Shown piece by piece: positions 22,830-31,986 of a stretch of 64,000 nucleotides of DNA. The position numbers were made by a program, and so were the translations under genes. Within the stretch, counting starts at the first letter, position 1. Each line of letters opens with the position of its first letter. The notes beneath the pieces were generated by a model. It did not search any database, had not been told where the DNA came from, and saw nothing but the letters and a program-made list of their open reading frames with translations. Origin of the DNA: Strigamia acuminata (Eukaryota > Arthropoda > Chilopoda > Geophilomorpha > Linotaeniidae); the NCBI GenBank assembly GCA_949358305.1, contig OX442314.1, forward strand, positions 28,381,118 to 28,445,117, given 5' to 3'.

Positions 22830-23580
22830 CATCCCCCGGTGACAATCATAGAGTTTACCAACTTTTAATTGTCATTCTTAATGTATAAGAAATGTTCACC
22901 TAATTCTATCGAATTAATCCACTTGGTAAGTATTTTTATTAAACTTAATCATGCTATTTCTTTCAGAAACTTCGTCACCCGATTAGACTAATCGGCTTCT
23001 CTACACAGCGCATCTCCGGGTTGCTAAGCGACGGAAATGGACTCGACCGAACATGGATACATGTTCGAGAAAATTAATTTCGATGGAAATTTTTTATTTT
23101 TCTCCGTCAGATAAATTCTTCAAGGCTCATTAATCAACAAGATAATCAATAAAATAAACTTATGCAAAATTTTATTTATCGAAAATCTAACTACTTAACT
23201 TTTTATTACGATTGTCATAAAAAATTAACGAATTTCAACTTGAAATTCTTCAGCGCTTCGATCAAAGCAAAAACAAACACAATTTTCCACAAATAATTAT
23301 GAAATTTAAACTAAACAATCACACATATGTTAATATGATTAATTCAAATAAACATCCAAATTGAATTCGAAAAACAATAACAAATTAAATTGAATCCAAT
23401 TTTTAAATTAAACTATACTCGTTTGAGCATTTAATGATTAGTTCAAGATCTTGAAACAAACAAACACAATACTCGTGGGAATATTTCGTAATTGCAAAAA
23501 ACACAACAAAACACTTGGAGTATTTTTAGTCATAAAAAATCTCCACTCGGAAAAATAACGAACGTTAATTTTGTCCCTTT
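22830..23580 (-). other. 3' untranslated region with polypurine tract
   Basis: The minus strand reads CACCGGGGGATG immediately before the 3' LTR, the expected place for the polypurine tract. The rest is AT-rich with perfect hairpins at 22979-22995, 23048-23067 and 23230-23248. Confidence 0.55.
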
Positions 23581-25098
23581 TTAATCTTTCTTTTCGACAT
23601 CAGTCGAAACTTTCTCTTCCTTCTTCTCGACTTCAGCAGAAGTCAGAAAATCAGATTCTTCAGTCGCCTCTGTCGAGACGGCGGAAAACACAGCTTCTTC
23701 CGGCGCTTCGATTTCATCTGGACTCGGAGGCGGAAACGGCATGTCGTCGAGAAGCTCAGCCACAAAATCAACGACGGAAAGCAGCTCTTCAGCGTCCTCG
23801 AACTGTGCTTCGTCCGAAGTTTCAGACTTAGGCGCGATAGGAGCGCTCGACTCGTCGATCACGACCGCTGGAGGATCCTCCACGGGTTTGGACGACGCTT
23901 CTACGGCCTGTTGAAGCTTACGAGCTCGCCCTCGTGCCAAGATGTTGGTTCGTTGAACCTTGGCGATTTCTCTCGCTCGGTCGAGCGTCAGACAGCCTCG
24001 TCCACGCGACATCGTTCTCGGTCGGACGAATTCTTCCACGACCTCGCTTCCAACGCTGTCGGCGGCCTGGACAGTTTCAGTTGAAACTTCGGAGTCCTCG
24101 GACGGCGGCGGTGATTGTCGAAGGAGTTCGACTCTTACGCCGGCGTTGGCTTCAGCACGCGTCCAGGTGAGGAAGCGCGGGTCGATGTATACAGCCTCGC
24201 CGCGGCTGTTTAGAAACAATCGGCACTTGGGGCAGTGAGCCCAACATCGCTTCTCATTCGGCTTAATACCTTTCACCACGTGGGGCTGAACCTCCTTGCG
24301 CCACGGCTCCGAACGCGGTCGCGTTTTCCTTCCACGGCAATTTGGACAACGCATCAATGAAGACCCTGCGGATGCACCGCAGCACCACCCACAGCCGACG
24401 CAAAATGGGCAGATCGTCTCTGTTGCCTGGTCCGTCACGATGTTATCGTGAGGTATTCCGGCTGCCATGTCTCGTTCGCACTGCTCCTTGCGCAGGCGGG
24501 CCTTCTCGTCCTTCTTTTTGGCCTTGTTGGCCGCTCGGTACTCGCGGTTGCGAGAAACAGGCTCCGAATAACGCAAAGCGCCCGGCGGCGGCTCATTCCA
24601 TCCGTATTCTGACGCAGAAGACTCAGCACCAGCAGGAAGATGCGTAACAGACGCTGATTGTCCCGTCACGGTCGGTGCAGCCGCATTCGACGTGTTGGCG
24701 ACGGTGGGCGCCACGCTTGCAGTTGGCGGTCGAAATTCGGGTGAATGCGGGGCCAACGGGACGTTGATAACGTTCGCGGGCGGATACGCCACTTGGGCCA
24801 TCGGGGCCAATTGTGCCGACTCATAAACGGTTGGCTGTGCAGAAGTGGACGGGGCCTGCATCATCGCATTTAAGTCGAGCGGAAATCCGTCCGGATGGAC
24901 GCTCAGCCAATTAAGCGTTGCGAGTTGCAGCGGCGTCAGGGCGTACATCGAGGCGGGCGCCGTCGGTATCGGTTGGGCCCTCATGTAAGCACGTTCTGCT
25001 GAACGGCGTTGCTCGTCACTAGACGAGGTGGACGAGCTGGAGCTTTCATGTCGGTGTCGTCGATGACTCCTTTTTGAGCGGTGTTTACCACTTCCCAT
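23581..25098 (-). CDS. Accessory ORF of unknown function (505 aa) in the env position
   Basis: I do not recognise this protein. It lies in sense between integrase and the 3' LTR. Residues 1-35 are basic and Arg/Ser-rich (RSKRSHRRHRHESSSSSTSS). An Ala/Pro/Thr-rich region follows. Near 230-258 there is a Cys-rich motif, CPFCVGCGWCC then CPNCRGRK, reminiscent of DnaJ-type or zinc-ribbon folds, and CWAHCPKC at about 283-290 extends it. The C-terminal third is acidic. It has no signal peptide or membrane segment, so it is not a typical Env. Its GC content is clearly higher than that of gag and pol, suggesting separate origin. A nuclear or RNA-binding role is only a guess. Confidence 0.75.
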   Translation of the reverse strand: MGSGKHRSKRSHRRHRHESSSSSTSSSDEQRRSAERAYMRAQPIPTAPASMYALTPLQLATLNWLSVHPDGFPLDLNAMMQAPSTSAQPTVYESAQLAPMAQVAYPPANVINVPLAPHSPEFRPPTASVAPTVANTSNAAAPTVTGQSASVTHLPAGAESSASEYGWNEPPPGALRYSEPVSRNREYRAANKAKKKDEKARLRKEQCERDMAAGIPHDNIVTDQATETICPFCVGCGWCCGASAGSSLMRCPNCRGRKTRPRSEPWRKEVQPHVVKGIKPNEKRCWAHCPKCRLFLNSRGEAVYIDPRFLTWTRAEANAGVRVELLRQSPPPSEDSEVSTETVQAADSVGSEVVEEFVRPRTMSRGRGCLTLDRAREIAKVQRTNILARGRARKLQQAVEASSKPVEDPPAVVIDESSAPIAPKSETSDEAQFEDAEELLSVVDFVAELLDDMPFPPPSPDEIEAPEEAVFSAVSTEATEESDFLTSAEVEKKEEKVSTDVEKKD

Positions 25099-25546
25099 AA
25101 TTAGAAGCTAGTTTTCCTGGGTTGAAGTTGGCTAAATGAATTAGCGTCGAAATTCTCAAGTCGAAAAGCGAAGACGGTTGAAGGGACGAAGTCACTAGTA
25201 TCCGTGTGTTTAACGAAGTGTTTGTGTGCAATGAACCCTGGGAATTTTATTCCCTATTAATTGTCGGGTTCGAGGTTTAATCACACCTCGTAAGTCTCGT
25301 ACCTTCGTAATTACGCGAGATTATCACTTTTCAAAGTAATTCTCTGTATTTTGGTTAAAATACATGTAAATACGACCAAAAAATTAAAATATTCTACCGA
25401 ATATTTAATTCATCGCAACAAATTCATATTTTAATATAAATTTCCATAAGTATCGTAATATCTTGTCCCCCGGTGTTGAGATTATAAATCACTACACCTG
25501 TCAGACATGTAAATAATTACAGTCTCCAAGTTTTGAATAAAACTTA
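25099..25546 (-). other. Spacer between pol and the extra ORF
   Basis: No ORF. A purine tract (ACCGGGGGACAAG on the minus strand, near 25463-25476) resembles the one beside the 3' LTR and could be a second plus-strand primer or a splice-proximal element. Confidence 0.35.
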
Positions 25547-26275
25547 TCAATTCCAACAGAACTTTGAGGCTTTTCCTCGTTGTTGGTAAGGTTTTTTAAA
25601 TACTGCAGTGATGTTTCGCACGAAATTTTCATCTGCATATTTAGGATTTGGTTTTCGTTCTCGTCGTGGATGAGTGCTAGTTCGAGGAACTATCGGTTGG
25701 GGTTTGCGGGGTTTTCGAGGCGGTTTCTTTGGAACTTCGCCTCTTTTTAACGCCGCTTTCCTTTCTATAGCAGTTAAGCGTTGTCTATGTCTATGTTTAG
25801 ACTTTGTGGGCGCAGATTTGTCAATCTGCACTGAAGTTGAGTCGGATAATTCCATTGGAATTTCTGAGGAAGTTTCAGGAATTAATTCCATTTCTTCAGC
25901 ATCCGGAAGTTGATTACTTTCGTCCATCCATTTAGGATTTTCTTGAGGCGAGTAAGAGGCGGACTTTTGTCCTACTTTCCAAGTCTCAATCGGGTACGAG
26001 GGCGTATAGGGGTACAACGCTTTAATGTTCACTGATTTTTCGATCGAACCATCAGATAATTTGCGTAATTTATACGCTCCGCCTGGAAGTACTTTAGTAA
26101 TCTCCCACGGACCATCTCTCTTCTCTGCGAAACCAGCAGAAATATTTTTATCTGCGCACGAGAGAATGTGAGTTTGTTTCCAAACTAAATCTCCAACTTC
26201 AAACTCCGTAATTACGAACTTTTGTTCGTGTATTTTCCTATGTCGTTCAAAATTCAATTGAATTCTGCGATGCAT
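25547..26275 (-). CDS. Integrase C-terminal domain (GPY/F) and tail
   Basis: 242-residue frame overlapping the end of pol by 22 nt. The DGPWEITKVL...AYKLRKL pattern is the GPY/F module found at the end of Ty3/Gypsy integrases. The last 130 residues are basic and Pro-rich. Its reading frame equals that of the protease ORF, so the large RT/integrase block is out of frame on both sides. That fits one gained or lost base at each end, or two recoding events. Confidence 0.8.
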   Translation of the reverse strand: MHRRIQLNFERHRKIHEQKFVITEFEVGDLVWKQTHILSCADKNISAGFAEKRDGPWEITKVLPGGAYKLRKLSDGSIEKSVNIKALYPYTPSYPIETWKVGQKSASYSPQENPKWMDESNQLPDAEEMELIPETSSEIPMELSDSTSVQIDKSAPTKSKHRHRQRLTAIERKAALKRGEVPKKPPRKPRKPQPIVPRTSTHPRRERKPNPKYADENFVRNITAVFKKPYQQRGKASKFCWN

Positions 26276-29205
26276 CTCTTGATGCGATCTAATACATCCA
26301 ATAGTACTCTAACATATTTTTCTGGATTTTCTTTGTCAAATGGATTGGCATGTTTGATAATCCTTGGGTCGAAGGGTAATGTTACGATTCTCCCCGTGTT
26401 AAGTAGCATCGGGCTTGAGCCTGTTGCCGATGACACATTATTTCGCATTGCAAACGCAAATTCGTCTAAATAACGTGACCATTGCGTGTGCACATCTGTG
26501 TACAGGGCCAACATCGTCTTTATATCTCTATTGGCTCGCTCTGTCGGGTTCGCCTGGGCATGATACGTGCTTGTATGGGACGGGCGAATGTTGTACATTT
26601 CGCAATACTCATTGTAAATATCGGAAACAAATTGTTTTCCGTTATCGCTCACAATCTTTTTGGGGTGTCCCCATCTGTTTGTAACAGATCTTAATTCTTG
26701 AACGCAGTTAGCGCTCGTGGCTTTTGTCAAAGCCTTAATTTCAACGAACTTGGTACAATTGTCAATAATGACAAAAATATACTGATTTTGGGACCTTCCC
26801 GCGGGTTTCGGGCCCATCAAGTCCATGTTAATACATTCCCAAGGATTGGTCATGTTGTGTGGTGTGTAAGGAGCTGCGTGCCTTTTCTGTTGAATAGGTT
26901 TGTACTGAGCGCAGTGCGTGCAGCTTTTAACGTAGTTCCTGACACTTCTACTCATACCAGGCCAGAAATATATTAAACGCGTTTTCTCAAGCGTCTTACT
27001 CATCCCAGCGTGACCGCTTAGGGGGTGGCCATGACAAGCGAAGAGTACTCGTTTTACGAGTGCACTGGGTACAACGGCTTTAAAGCCATTTCCCGAATCG
27101 TTTAATTCCTCTTCGAACGAAGGGTTAAAATAGATGATCATTTGATCACCATCAACTTCTTTTTTGTCTAAACAATAGTTTTTGACTTTGTTTTTCCATT
27201 CTTTTATTTCAGATTGTGGTATCCCAACAACCTTGTCATTCAATAAATATTCTCGAATGCGTTTGCATTCATTATCTAGTAACTGAGCATCTATTATTTC
27301 TCTCCTTGTAGGAGGGACTTCCTTAAGTACTTCAGTCAACGCACTGTACAAGGTTTCTTGTACTTCCTCCCCCTCCTTTTCTTCAGAACATTCTTTAGAA
27401 TTTTCTGAAAAATAGGAACGCACACTAGCCAAATATTCTCGTTTCTCCGGGGCACGATTTAATGAAACAGAAGGATTTCCGTCCCACTCAGGCCAGTATT
27501 GTTTAATTTCAACAGGTTCCACATGATCACGAAGAGGAATGTCTTCCTCTGTTAGTGGGGCTCTAGAAAGTGCGTCTGCAACTTGGTTAGCAGCACCTTT
27601 TCGAAAAACAATTTTAAAATTTCCACATTGGATTCTTAAGGCCCATCGGCCAAATTTCCCAGATGGTTCAGGCGTTCGCATCAACCATTTCAGTGCTTCT
27701 GCATCTGACTCTAAAGTGAATGTACCATATTCGAGATATGGTTTAAATCGATCAATAGCCCACACAACTGCGAGACATTCGAGTTCCGGCGTTGTATAAC
27801 GCTTCTCCGCTCCACGTAAAACTCTGCTTGCATAAGCTACAGGTCTGGGTACAGAAATGTTTTTCTGCTTCTTTTCATCGAATATATCGACATCTTGGCA
27901 AAGGACAGCTCCTAAGCCTTCATGAGAAGCGTCAGTCATGACGACAAATGGCAAAGTCATGTCTGGTTTATGGAGACAATTGTCACCACATAGTAGCTCT
28001 TTAATTCTATTAAAAGCTTCTGTCTGCTCATCTCCCCACTCAAATGGAGTTTTCTCATTCATCATACGTGTGTATGGCGCGGCAATAGTTCCGTGATTTG
28101 GAACAAACTTCCTGAAGAAGTTAGTCATGCCGTGAAAGCGCTGAATGTCTTTAGCACACGTGGGGGTGGGAAATTTCATAATCGCCGATATTTTGTCGGG
28201 ATCACCGAAGAGACCTTCGGGTTTAATCCAGTGGCCCAAGAATTTTAATTCTGTACGCCCAAAACGAGATTTCGCTTTATTTATTGTCATGTTGGCTTGG
28301 TTAAGCCTTTCCAAAACATCTCGAACATGTTTGAGATGATCATCCCAATTATCTGAATACACAATTACGTCATCCAAATAAACTAACGCGTAGTCTTGTA
28401 AAGCTGAGCCTAAAATGCCTTCCATCAGACGCTGGAAAGTACAAGGCGCATTGCAAAGGCCGAACGGCATTCGCACAAATTGATAAGGGCCGTTTGGCGT
28501 ATAAAACGCCGTTTTTGGACGATCTTCCTCACACATTTCGACTTGGTAGTAACCTTTAACAAGGTCAATAGACGTAAAATACTTTGCCGGACCAGTATTA
28601 TGCAATAAAAGGTCAATACTTGGCATTTGTATTACTTCGACTTCAGTGATGGCATTTAGCCACCGGTAGTCAATGCACATCCTATACGAGCCGTCAGGCT
28701 TCGCAACAATGACTGGATGACTTATGAAGGGCCCCTTGGCCTTTTCAATGAGTCCATCCTGTTCCAATTCTGCAGCTAGTTTGGTCATAATGGCTCTCTT
28801 GGCCGGGTTATACATTCTATACTGCATTTTGGGCAATGAATGCCCTTCTTTGAACTTAATACGATGTTGGGTCACGTTAGTGCACCCAACTTGATCACGA
28901 AATACATTCGGTATCGATTTAACCACTTCGCGAAGTGCTAGTCGTTGTTCTGGAGTGCAGTCGCTCTCCTCAACTAATTTTTCATCCCAAGTCAACACAG
29001 GAGTGTCTGTTAACTCAATTGAGTTGAGAGTGGACGACAGTCCTAAATAATCGAAAGTAATTCGATTCAACGGGGCGAGGGCCAAATTGGCTTCTTCCGA
29101 TTCATAAGGAGCGGACCAATTAGGTTTATCTGCACAAGAGAATTCTTGTAAATGTGGATGCGGACTAATTTTCTGTCTGCGCATGAAATTGTGACCAAGT
29201 ATCAA
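26254..29205 (-). CDS. pol: Pol: reverse transcriptase, RNase H, integrase core (983 aa)
   Basis: Copies and inserts the element. The start holds the end of the protease (LILGHNF frame). RT follows with FTSIDLVKGYYQV and the catalytic YLDD near residue 275; RNase H has VVMTDASHEGLG near 420 and an ELE motif; integrase has an HHCC zinc domain (H..H about 723, CTHC about 763) and a DDE core (NMDLMGP, SDNGKQF, PTERANRD). The ORF ends in TGA at 26254, and the integrase C-terminal domain continues in another frame. Listed ATG coordinates are nominal; translation would arrive from upstream by frameshift. Confidence 0.93.
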   Translation of the reverse strand: MILGHNFMRRQKISPHPHLQEFSCADKPNWSAPYESEEANLALAPLNRITFDYLGLSSTLNSIELTDTPVLTWDEKLVEESDCTPEQRLALREVVKSIPNVFRDQVGCTNVTQHRIKFKEGHSLPKMQYRMYNPAKRAIMTKLAAELEQDGLIEKAKGPFISHPVIVAKPDGSYRMCIDYRWLNAITEVEVIQMPSIDLLLHNTGPAKYFTSIDLVKGYYQVEMCEEDRPKTAFYTPNGPYQFVRMPFGLCNAPCTFQRLMEGILGSALQDYALVYLDDVIVYSDNWDDHLKHVRDVLERLNQANMTINKAKSRFGRTELKFLGHWIKPEGLFGDPDKISAIMKFPTPTCAKDIQRFHGMTNFFRKFVPNHGTIAAPYTRMMNEKTPFEWGDEQTEAFNRIKELLCGDNCLHKPDMTLPFVVMTDASHEGLGAVLCQDVDIFDEKKQKNISVPRPVAYASRVLRGAEKRYTTPELECLAVVWAIDRFKPYLEYGTFTLESDAEALKWLMRTPEPSGKFGRWALRIQCGNFKIVFRKGAANQVADALSRAPLTEEDIPLRDHVEPVEIKQYWPEWDGNPSVSLNRAPEKREYLASVRSYFSENSKECSEEKEGEEVQETLYSALTEVLKEVPPTRREIIDAQLLDNECKRIREYLLNDKVVGIPQSEIKEWKNKVKNYCLDKKEVDGDQMIIYFNPSFEEELNDSGNGFKAVVPSALVKRVLFACHGHPLSGHAGMSKTLEKTRLIYFWPGMSRSVRNYVKSCTHCAQYKPIQQKRHAAPYTPHNMTNPWECINMDLMGPKPAGRSQNQYIFVIIDNCTKFVEIKALTKATSANCVQELRSVTNRWGHPKKIVSDNGKQFVSDIYNEYCEMYNIRPSHTSTYHAQANPTERANRDIKTMLALYTDVHTQWSRYLDEFAFAMRNNVSSATGSSPMLLNTGRIVTLPFDPRIIKHANPFDKENPEKYVRVLLDVLDRIKRCIAEFN

Positions 29206-29704
29206 GCCACAAACATCGTTTTGCTAAAACGATGAAATTCATTGGTGTAAATTCATCAGCCCATTGCACGCACAAAGTTATTTGTCCGACAGGCTTGTGT
29301 GCTACGCCTACAGCGTTAACCAACATGTTTCTGGGGGCCTCTTGCAAAAATTCTGGCAAAGCCTGAGTTTCAGACAAGAGTTGTTCCCCAATGTAACATT
29401 GAGATGCTCCTGTATCCATGAGCGCGTTGTAGGTGAGCCCACCAATTGTGATCTTCATTCGAGGATCATCTTTATTATTACCTAAAGTAATATTGTGCAA
29501 ATTATTGCCGCCTATGACTCTGTTGAGTCGGCGAAGTCTACAGAATTTCTTCGTGTAACACTTGTGGGGAAACAATGTCAGATTTTTTAATTGTTCTGTC
29601 ATTTCTTGCAGATTTTCCTCTACTCCGCCACTATGACTAGTGGCTACTTCAAGACAAGTTGTGTCTACATCCATAAATAAAGATTCCGACGTAGCATCAG
29701 CCAC
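29165..29704 (-). CDS. pro: Aspartic protease region of Pol
   Basis: Retropepsin that matures the polyprotein. The catalytic motif ALMDTGAS is near residues 93-100 and a flap-like region follows. The open frame is continuous upstream to the frameshift site, so the ATG at 29704 is probably not a true start. The protein continues into RT only if the frame changes by plus one near 29210-29220: the expected retropepsin C-terminal ILGHNF motif sits at the beginning of the next ORF. So this domain is split by a frame break. Confidence 0.85.
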   Translation of the reverse strand: MADATSESLFMDVDTTCLEVATSHSGGVEENLQEMTEQLKNLTLFPHKCYTKKFCRLRRLNRVIGGNNLHNITLGNNKDDPRMKITIGGLTYNALMDTGASQCYIGEQLLSETQALPEFLQEAPRNMLVNAVGVAHKPVGQITLCVQWADEFTPMNFIVLAKRCLWLDTWSQFHAQTEN

Positions 29705-29727
29705 TTCTGGGGGATGGAATAAACCTT

Positions 29728-29749
29728 CTTCCCCCGGATCTAGTTTTTT
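29728..29749 (-). promoter_or_regulatory. Programmed minus-one frameshift site (gag/pro)
   Basis: In the gag frame the last codons form A-AAA-AAC (29749-29743) followed at once by the TAG stop. The minus-one frame is open from here into the protease. A GGGGGA tract starting a few nt downstream can pair with TCCCCC about 15 nt later, giving a stem at the usual distance from a slippery site. Confidence 0.75.
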
Positions 29750-31986
29750 GAACTAGTCGCACTTGAATCAGCAGATTCTGGCTTGATCAAAGTCTTGACC
29801 ATTTCTGCCAACGAGTTAGTCAGCGAAGTTTGTAACTTATTTTCAAAAGTATTAAGTTTCGCATCAAGTTTAGCATCTAGTGTTGCATCCAACACTTCTT
29901 GAGTTATCCATCTATTATTAGGACGTTTAGAAGTAGGATCCACAGTCGGGGAATCCGGCGTACTTCGTTTTTGCAACTCTTCAGAGTTGAAATTTGTACG
30001 TGGTTTTAAATCTGGACAATCTCGACGCATGTGTCCTGGTTTCTTACAGTGGTAACAAACTAATTGACCACGTCTGGTCTGATCTACTGCTCCATTTATT
30101 AGATAAACGGCCTCACACTCCTCAGGTAACTCTTCATCACAAATATTAAGTTGTTCTTGTGAATTCAAAGTTAAAGATTTAACATTTGTCTTCGACTGAG
30201 GACGTGTGTCAGTTTTCCGAGGTGGGAAAACGACTGGATTGGAAATATTTTCCCTTGCTCCATTAGCTGTACGACTGTACAAGCCTTTATTTTTTGTTAT
30301 AACGGCATAAATCTCTGTCAGAGGTAAATCTGCTATGCCTTGCGTATGCAAAAGCAAATCATTAGCAGGAGTTACACTCCCGATAAAAAGACAACCAGCT
30401 CCTTTTGCATCAAGACTGTCTTGTAATATCCATAACTGGTAATATTTGTGCATAAAGTCGTAAAGACTTTCTGTTTCCAGTTGTTTCAACTTAGTTAGTT
30501 GGTTCGTCCGCTCTTGTCGAGTGGCTACAAACCGTTCTTTGAACGCCTGTTCAAATACTTCCCAAGATATGAAATCTTCTCTCCTTTCATGAAACCAACC
30601 ATGCGCTTGCTCGGTTAAATAACCGGCCACGCCTTTAACAAGCATGTCATCGAGTGACATGTTTCGCAGGAAAGCGACATTTTTTACAATATTGAGAAAG
30701 CGTTCGCTTTCTTCTGCTTTTCCGGAGAATACAGGGATATCTGGTGGTTTCAAACAGTTAGTTTGAGGGACAGTGGCGGAACTTTTTCCTGCCTGTATTA
30801 ACTTGTGCATGGTCGTGGCAATTGACGCGAGGTCATCAGCCGTCATTCCAAAGCTACTGGGGGGGCGCGAGTTGTCATTTGACGACCCGCCATTATTTGG
30901 TTGACTCGAGTTATTTTGACTTGAGCCACCACTATTGGGGTTGAAATTATTCGACCCTCCTTGATTTGACCTGCTGTGGTTACCAAAGTTCGAATGGTTA
31001 TTCGAATTGCCTCGGTTTCCATAATTCGAATGATTATTAGAATTACCCTGATTGTCAAAATTCGAACGGTTGTTCGAACTTTCTTGATTACCAAAATTCG
31101 GACGATAGTTCGAATTACCTGGCGTACCTCGATTCAAATAGTTATTTGAATTTCCTGGAGTTCCAGTAGAAGGATTATTTAAATCATTCGGATTATTTAG
31201 GTTATTCGAGTTCGGAGGAACTGGGTGACCCCTTTGCATGTTAGGTGCTGGACTAGAATTGTTTGCAAATCTAGAATTTGGGTCAAAACGACGGTTTGGA
31301 CCTCTTGTCGCACCTGAATTTGGGTTCAAATTTCCAGCGAGATTCGGACAACTATTCGATCCGTTTAGAAAACTTGGATTAGGGTTGACCATATTAGGCG
31401 GATCCAAATTCGCTCTGTTGAACGTATTCTCAAAGTTCTCTGGATTTGTAAATCCCCTTTGTTGGTTGCGAGCGAAGTTATTCGCTCGTAATCGTTGTTG
31501 GAAAGCACGATTAAAATCTCCTGGTGTCAAATTCGACTGATCTTGACGAGGAGGTTGTGCATTTTTATTTCTATATCTAGAAATAGGCGTCGAAGGAGTG
31601 GGACTAAAATTATTTAATCTTTGGCTGGCTGGGGAATGGGGTTGCTCCGACGTAGCACGAGGTGCGTGCACAAAATCTAACACTTCGGTCAAAGATCTAA
31701 ATTGGTTTGGGTTCAAACCGTGATCCTGACAAAATAATAGACCGCCTCGGCCTAAATGAGAACCTTCAGGAATGCATTCCTCTTCTCCAGGCGGAGTAGG
31801 TTCACGTGGAGCCCTATTCTCTCCAGATGGTCCGGCTGTTTCATTTGAAACGCCATTATGGACCGCGTGGTTTTCCACTTCTTCAGTTCCATTAGGAACA
31901 GGTATAAACCCGGATAGATTCATTCCACCGGTCAAACAAGTTCTTTCCTTACCACGGGTGTTCATGTGATGCTGGTTATTAGTCAT
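29740..31986 (-). CDS. gag: Gag polyprotein of the Gypsy element (748 aa)
   Basis: Forms the particle of the retrotransposon and binds its RNA. The N-terminal half is low-complexity, with an Asn/Gly/Ser-rich run of SNxxNFGN-type units around residues 290-370. The middle is a retrotransposon gag domain (from about residue 405, including GWFHERREDFISW). A CCHC zinc knuckle, CYHCKKPGHMRRDC, lies near residues 642-655. The start is the first ATG after the leader. The reading frame ends in TAG directly after an A-AAA-AAC slippery heptamer, so Gag-Pol is probably made by minus-one frameshifting. Several short perfect hairpins lie inside the coding sequence. Confidence 0.9.
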   Translation of the reverse strand: MTNNQHHMNTRGKERTCLTGGMNLSGFIPVPNGTEEVENHAVHNGVSNETAGPSGENRAPREPTPPGEEECIPEGSHLGRGGLLFCQDHGLNPNQFRSLTEVLDFVHAPRATSEQPHSPASQRLNNFSPTPSTPISRYRNKNAQPPRQDQSNLTPGDFNRAFQQRLRANNFARNQQRGFTNPENFENTFNRANLDPPNMVNPNPSFLNGSNSCPNLAGNLNPNSGATRGPNRRFDPNSRFANNSSPAPNMQRGHPVPPNSNNLNNPNDLNNPSTGTPGNSNNYLNRGTPGNSNYRPNFGNQESSNNRSNFDNQGNSNNHSNYGNRGNSNNHSNFGNHSRSNQGGSNNFNPNSGGSSQNNSSQPNNGGSSNDNSRPPSSFGMTADDLASIATTMHKLIQAGKSSATVPQTNCLKPPDIPVFSGKAEESERFLNIVKNVAFLRNMSLDDMLVKGVAGYLTEQAHGWFHERREDFISWEVFEQAFKERFVATRQERTNQLTKLKQLETESLYDFMHKYYQLWILQDSLDAKGAGCLFIGSVTPANDLLLHTQGIADLPLTEIYAVITKNKGLYSRTANGARENISNPVVFPPRKTDTRPQSKTNVKSLTLNSQEQLNICDEELPEECEAVYLINGAVDQTRRGQLVCYHCKKPGHMRRDCPDLKPRTNFNSEELQKRSTPDSPTVDPTSKRPNNRWITQEVLDATLDAKLDAKLNTFENKLQTSLTNSLAEMVKTLIKPESADSSATSSKN

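Noticed and set aside
23581-25098. Accessory ORF as an envelope protein
   Set aside because: No signal peptide, membrane anchor or cleavage site; the composition is nuclear or RNA-binding-like.
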